Source of the DNA: JBKJVQ01 sp046717125
GTDB lineage: Bacteria > Pseudomonadota > Alphaproteobacteria > Rhizobiales > Methyloligellaceae
Direction: 5' to 3'
NCBI GenBank assembly: GCA_046717125.1
Contig: JBKJVQ010000176.1
Location: 1 to 8,109, forward strand
DNA length: 8,109 nucleotides
In this document: piece after piece, positions 5,915 through 8,109 of the stretch
How positions within the stretch are numbered: position 1 is the first letter of the stretch
Layout of the letters: every line of letters begins with the position of its first letter
Notes under the pieces: generated by a model
Told to the model about the DNA's origin: nothing
Databases searched by the model: none
What the model saw: the letters and a program-made list of their open reading frames with translations, nothing else
Translations under genes and position numbers: made by a program

Positions 5915-6124
5915 ATGCCGGCCGTCGTGGTTTTCATCCTCGGTACCGGAGTTCTTTGGCTCGGCGTCCGCGCGGTGAACCGCGCGATGGAGCGCGTTGC
6001 ATCGGACCTGCGTGCTGCGGAGAACGAAATATCGCAGCGGGATCAAGCCGCTATTCGCTTGGAAGCCGATCCCGTAACGGGCGTTTACCGCCCAAGAGCG
6101 GAGCGGCGCTCTTCTTCTCACTGA
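5915..6124 (+). CDS. Small single-helix membrane protein
   Basis: A 69-aa protein of unknown function. Residues 2-17 (PAVVVFILGTGVLWLG) form one transmembrane helix, followed by a basic amphipathic helix (RAVNRAMERVASDLRAAENE) and a C-terminal LEADPVTGVYRP motif (49-60). Short proteins ending in a similar DP-TGVY-P motif occur after S49 peptidase genes in other Rhizobiales (recalled), which supports a real gene. Start: ATG 5915 with GGGAG 8 bases upstream; a TTG at 5909 would add only MF but sits too close to that site. It lies 16 bases behind the S49 gene, so they are co-transcribed. A partner or anchor for the peptidase is a guess from context. Confidence 0.7.
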   Translation: MPAVVVFILGTGVLWLGVRAVNRAMERVASDLRAAENEISQRDQAAIRLEADPVTGVYRPRAERRSSSH

Positions 6125-6147
6125 CCAACCGAAACTCTTTAGTACTG

Positions 6148-6172
6148 GGAACTTTTCCCTGCCGCCCCTGTT
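6148..6172 (+). promoter_or_regulatory. Candidate EcfG-type (general stress) promoter
   Basis: GGAAC (6148-6152), 16-base spacer, TGTT (6169-6172). The alphaproteobacterial EcfG sigma consensus is GGAAC-N16/17-CGTT (known), so this matches in all but one base. A start near 6180 would leave about 80 bases of leader before the gene at 6259. A short pattern, so a chance match is possible. Confidence 0.4.
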
Positions 6173-6244
6173 TTGAGAGGGCCAGCCGAGGCGCTTCGCC
6201 CGGCGCACGAGCGCTGAAAAAATGGCGCCGTTCAGGAAACGCCC

Positions 6245-6257
6245 AGGAGGAACTCCT
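6245..6257 (+). promoter_or_regulatory. Shine-Dalgarno enclosed in a short hairpin
   Basis: AGGAG (6245-6249), loop GAA, CTCCT (6253-6257) is a perfect inverted repeat whose left arm plus the next G is the near-ideal AGGAGG ribosome binding site, 8 bases before the ATG at 6259. Pairing would hide the site; with only 5 bp the fold would be weak and may be heat-sensitive. Confidence 0.45.
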
Positions 6258-6258
6258 A

Positions 6259-6831
6259 ATGAAGCGTAATGTGTTGATTGGCTCGGTCAGTGCCCTCGTG
6301 CTTTCGACTACGGCAGCATTCGCAGGAAGCGGATGCGGCGATAAAGCCGATCTCATGCAGCAGGCCGCGATGTCGGTCGGCTCCGGTGAGTACCAACTCG
6401 CTGGCGCCGAAAGCGACAAGACCCAAGTCAAGCCTGGCGAAGGTCAGGGCCCGACTGAAGCCGTAGGCGAGCAGGTCGAAGGCGCCGACAAGGACAAAAA
6501 GGCCGGCGAGGCTTCCGAGAAGGCGGGCCATGAAAGCCCGACAGAGGCCGTCGGAGAGGCAACGCCTGAAATGAAGCCGGATGGCGAAGCCCCGGCGGCT
6601 GGCGGAGCCGAGGCCCCGGGGGCTGGCGGCGCAGCTGCGCCGGCAGGCGACGCCGCCCAGCAGCAAGGCGACAAGACGGTAGTCAAGCCGGGCGAAGGCC
6701 AAGGCCCGACCGAGGCCGTAGGCGACGCAGCCAAACAGTCTGAGGACCAGCCCAAAGACCAGTCCGAGGTCAAGCAGGAAGGCGACAAGACGAAGGTTAA
6801 GCCTGCCGAGAGCCCGACACCTGCGCCGTAG
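6259..6831 (+). CDS. Secreted low-complexity protein with 18-residue repeats
   Basis: I do not recognise a characterised family. The 190-aa product has a clean signal peptide (MKRNVLIGSVSALVLSTTAA then FA|GSG, cleavage about 22/23), a short region with one Cys (C26) and LMQQAAMSVGSGEYQLA, then about 140 residues of hydrophilic, G/A/E/K/P/Q-rich sequence with almost no aromatics, predicted disordered. DKTxVKPGEGQGPTEAVG occurs twice (53-70, 138-155), with partial copies SPTEAVG (93-99) and DKTKVKPAESPT (176-187). An Ala/Gly/Pro patch lies between (about 109-133). The lipobox is poor (GSGC), so a soluble periplasmic or exported protein is likelier than a lipoprotein. Ribosome binding site AGGAGG is the strongest in the window, and the gene has its own leader and a strong terminator, so it is probably monocistronic and well expressed. 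Confidence 0.8.
   Translation: MKRNVLIGSVSALVLSTTAAFAGSGCGDKADLMQQAAMSVGSGEYQLAGAESDKTQVKPGEGQGPTEAVGEQVEGADKDKKAGEASEKAGHESPTEAVGEATPEMKPDGEAPAAGGAEAPGAGGAAAPAGDAAQQQGDKTVVKPGEGQGPTEAVGDAAKQSEDQPKDQSEVKQEGDKTKVKPAESPTPAP
6415..6819 (+). repeat. In-frame repeats within the secreted protein gene
   Basis: Full copies at 6415-6468 and 6670-6723 encode DKT-VKPGEGQGPTEAVG with one residue changed (Q/V). Partial copies at 6535-6555 (SPTEAVG) and 6784-6819 (DKTKVKPAESPT). Synonymous differences between the two full copies indicate an old duplication kept at protein level. Confidence 0.8.
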
Positions 6832-6858
6832 TCTATTTGCATCTGTTGTTTGCGTTGT

Positions 6859-6889
6859 GGGGGCCCATTTTCTGGGCCCCCTTTTCTTT
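6859..6889 (+). terminator. Strong intrinsic terminator
   Basis: GGGGGCCCA (6859-6867), loop TTTTC, TGGGCCCCC (6873-6881), then TTTTCTTT. A 9-bp GC-rich stem plus T tract, 28 bases after the stop of the secreted-repeat gene; it ends that transcription unit before glyQ. Confidence 0.92.
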
Positions 6890-7035
6890 GCGCGTTCCGT
6901 GCCGCCTGGAAAACAGCGAGCGCTATGCGGGGCGCGTCGAACCGGGTTCCGTTCGGCGCCGAAACCGATTAGCGTGCGTCCGCGCAAATCGGAGCGGCGG
7001 CGCAAGGCGCGGCCGGATAGTTTCACATTCACGAC

Positions 7036-7968
7036 ATGGCACAGACTGCGGTTCCGCCTGCGGAAAGCCTCCGGCCGGACCGGTCCTTTCAGGACCTGAT
7101 CCTCGCGCTCCAGCAATTCTGGTCGGCGCGCGGCTGCGTCATCCTTCAGCCCTACGACATGGAGGTCGGCGCGGGCACGTTCCATCCCGCAACCACGCTC
7201 AGGTCGCTTGGCCCCAAGCCCTGGAACGCGGCATATGTGCAGCCCTCGCGCCGGCCCAAGGACGGGCGATACGGCGAGAACCCGAACCGGTTGCAGCACT
7301 ATTACCAGTTCCAGGTGATCCTGAAGCCATCGCCGCCGGACATCCAGCAACTCTATCTCGACAGTCTCGCCGCCATCGGGATCGATCCGCTCAACCACGA
7401 CATCCGCTTTGTCGAGGATGACTGGGAAAGCCCGACGCTGGGCGCCTGGGGGCTCGGCTGGGAAGTGTGGTGCGACGGGATGGAAGTCTCGCAGTTCACC
7501 TATTTCCAGCAGGTCGGCGGCTTCGACTGCAATCCCGTCTCGGGCGAACTGACTTACGGCCTAGAGCGCCTCGCGATGTACGTGCAGGGCGTCGACCGCG
7601 TCTACGACCTCAATTTCAACGGCGGCGAAGGCGACGCGAAAGTCACCTATGGCGAGGTCTTCCTGCAGGCCGAGCAGGAATATTCGCGGCACAATTTCGA
7701 GCACGCCGATACCGAGATCCTGCTGCGCCACTTCCGCGACGCAGAAGCCGAATGTCGCGCGCTGCTGGGTGCGGGCGATCAGGGCGAGCGCCATTCGATG
7801 GCGCTGCCCGCCTACGACCAGTGCATCAAGGCCTCACACATCTTCAACCTCTTGGATGCGCGCGGCGTGATCTCCGTCACCGAGCGCCAGTCCTACATCC
7901 TGCGCGTGCGCGACCTCGCCAAGGCCTGCTGCGCGGCATGGCTCAACACGGCAGGCGGCGGGGCGTGA
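7036..7968 (+). CDS. glyQ: Glycyl-tRNA synthetase alpha subunit
   Basis: The alpha chain of the bacterial alpha2-beta2 class II glycyl-tRNA synthetase; it carries the aminoacylation active site, and GlyS (beta) supplies tRNA binding. The 310-aa product is normal length and highly conserved: SFQDLILALQQFWSARGCVI (17-36), LQPYDMEVGAGTFHPATTLR (37-56), the RRPKDGRYGENPNRLQHYYQ block (72-91), FVEDDWESPTLGAWGLGWEV, then QFTYFQQVGG and LTYGLERLAMYVQGV. Start: ATG 7036, the usual position just before the conserved core; the ribosome binding site is weak. The 146 bases between the terminator and this ATG show no gene. Its TGA overlaps the ATG of the next gene by one base (TGATG), so they are coupled. 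glyS is expected beyond the right edge. Confidence 0.97.
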   Translation: MAQTAVPPAESLRPDRSFQDLILALQQFWSARGCVILQPYDMEVGAGTFHPATTLRSLGPKPWNAAYVQPSRRPKDGRYGENPNRLQHYYQFQVILKPSPPDIQQLYLDSLAAIGIDPLNHDIRFVEDDWESPTLGAWGLGWEVWCDGMEVSQFTYFQQVGGFDCNPVSGELTYGLERLAMYVQGVDRVYDLNFNGGEGDAKVTYGEVFLQAEQEYSRHNFEHADTEILLRHFRDAEAECRALLGAGDQGERHSMALPAYDQCIKASHIFNLLDARGVISVTERQSYILRVRDLAKACCAAWLNTAGGGA

Positions 7969-8109
7969 TGGTTGGGCTCATCAAGCAGGCGCGTCGCCTT
8001 CGTAACGGCATGACAGACGCCGAGCGAAAGCTCTGGCGTGCGTTGAAAGAATGCGCGTTGTTCGGGAGGCACATCCGGCGGCAGGCTCCCATCGGACGCT
8101 ACATTGCGG
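7968..8109 (+). CDS. DUF559 domain protein, N-terminal part
   Basis: The first 47 residues of a gene cut by the right edge: MVGLIKQARRLRNGMTDAER, then KLWRALKECALFGRHIRRQ, then APIGRYIA. The pattern ARxLR-x-MTDAExxLWRxL...(F/H)xRRQxPIGxYI is the start of DUF559, a small family with a restriction-endonuclease-like (Vsr-related) fold and unproven activity. The catalytic part would be beyond the window. ATG 7968 shares one base with the glyQ stop; GTG 7965 is in frame just before it. DUF559 genes are found between glyQ and glyS in a number of Rhizobiales (recalled), suggesting translational coupling and read-through rather than a shared function. Confidence 0.85.
   Translation, partial: MVGLIKQARRLRNGMTDAERKLWRALKECALFGRHIRRQAPIGRYIA

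Noticed and set aside
6259..6336. Lipoprotein signal in the repeat protein
   Set aside because: The residues before Cys26 (GSG) do not make a good lipobox, whereas AFA|GSG is a good signal peptidase I site.
6415..6819. CRISPR-like array in the repeat region
   Set aside because: The repeats are in frame, imperfect, only two full copies, unequally spaced and protein-coding.
6256..7398. 380-codon minus-strand frame across the secreted-repeat gene and glyQ
   Set aside because: Antisense to two supported genes and an intrinsic terminator; the translation has no recognisable domains.

Overview
The window is GC-rich, mostly single-copy chromosomal DNA that looks like an alphaproteobacterium of the order Hyphomicrobiales (Rhizobiales). 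The reasons are a ChpT-type histidine phosphotransferase, a DUF1134/EipA envelope protein, a membrane-anchored coiled-coil protein of a rhizobial type, an S49 peptidase followed by a tiny membrane protein, and glyQ with a DUF559 gene touching its end. The genus cannot be fixed from the sequence alone.

Layout, left to right. Positions 1-177 hold no gene I can name. chpT (minus strand, cell-cycle phosphorelay) is divergent from cysQ (plus, 3'-phosphoadenosine nucleotidase). Next comes a compact type II toxin-antitoxin pair, a DUF3018/MazE-like antitoxin and a MazF toxin with a 4-base overlap, with its own promoter and a perfect 12-base palindrome placed like an operator. It faces a convergent minus-strand gene for a secreted YHS-type protein. 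That gene is divergent from eipA (secreted DUF1134 protein), followed by a membrane-anchored coiled-coil gene.

A 180-base gap (4819-4998) carries two palindromes: a long hairpin starting at the stop codon, and a CCCCGGA/TCCGGGG unit of the dispersed-repeat kind. Then come an S49 (SppA/SohB-like) peptidase and a 69-aa one-helix membrane protein in one transcription unit. A monocistronic gene follows for a small secreted, low-complexity protein with an 18-residue repeat. It has a very strong ribosome binding site inside a small hairpin, a candidate EcfG-type stress promoter and a textbook intrinsic terminator. The window closes with glyQ and the start of a DUF559 gene that runs off the right edge; glyS probably lies further right.

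Functionally, several genes concern the envelope (EipA, coiled-coil anchor, S49 peptidase, small membrane protein, secreted YHS and repeat proteins) beside a cell-cycle regulator (ChpT), plus housekeeping genes (cysQ, glyQ). The toxin-antitoxin pair is the clearest accessory insertion. I see no CRISPR array, phage, transposase, rRNA or tRNA gene. The least explained locus is the repeat-bearing secreted protein at 6259-6831.
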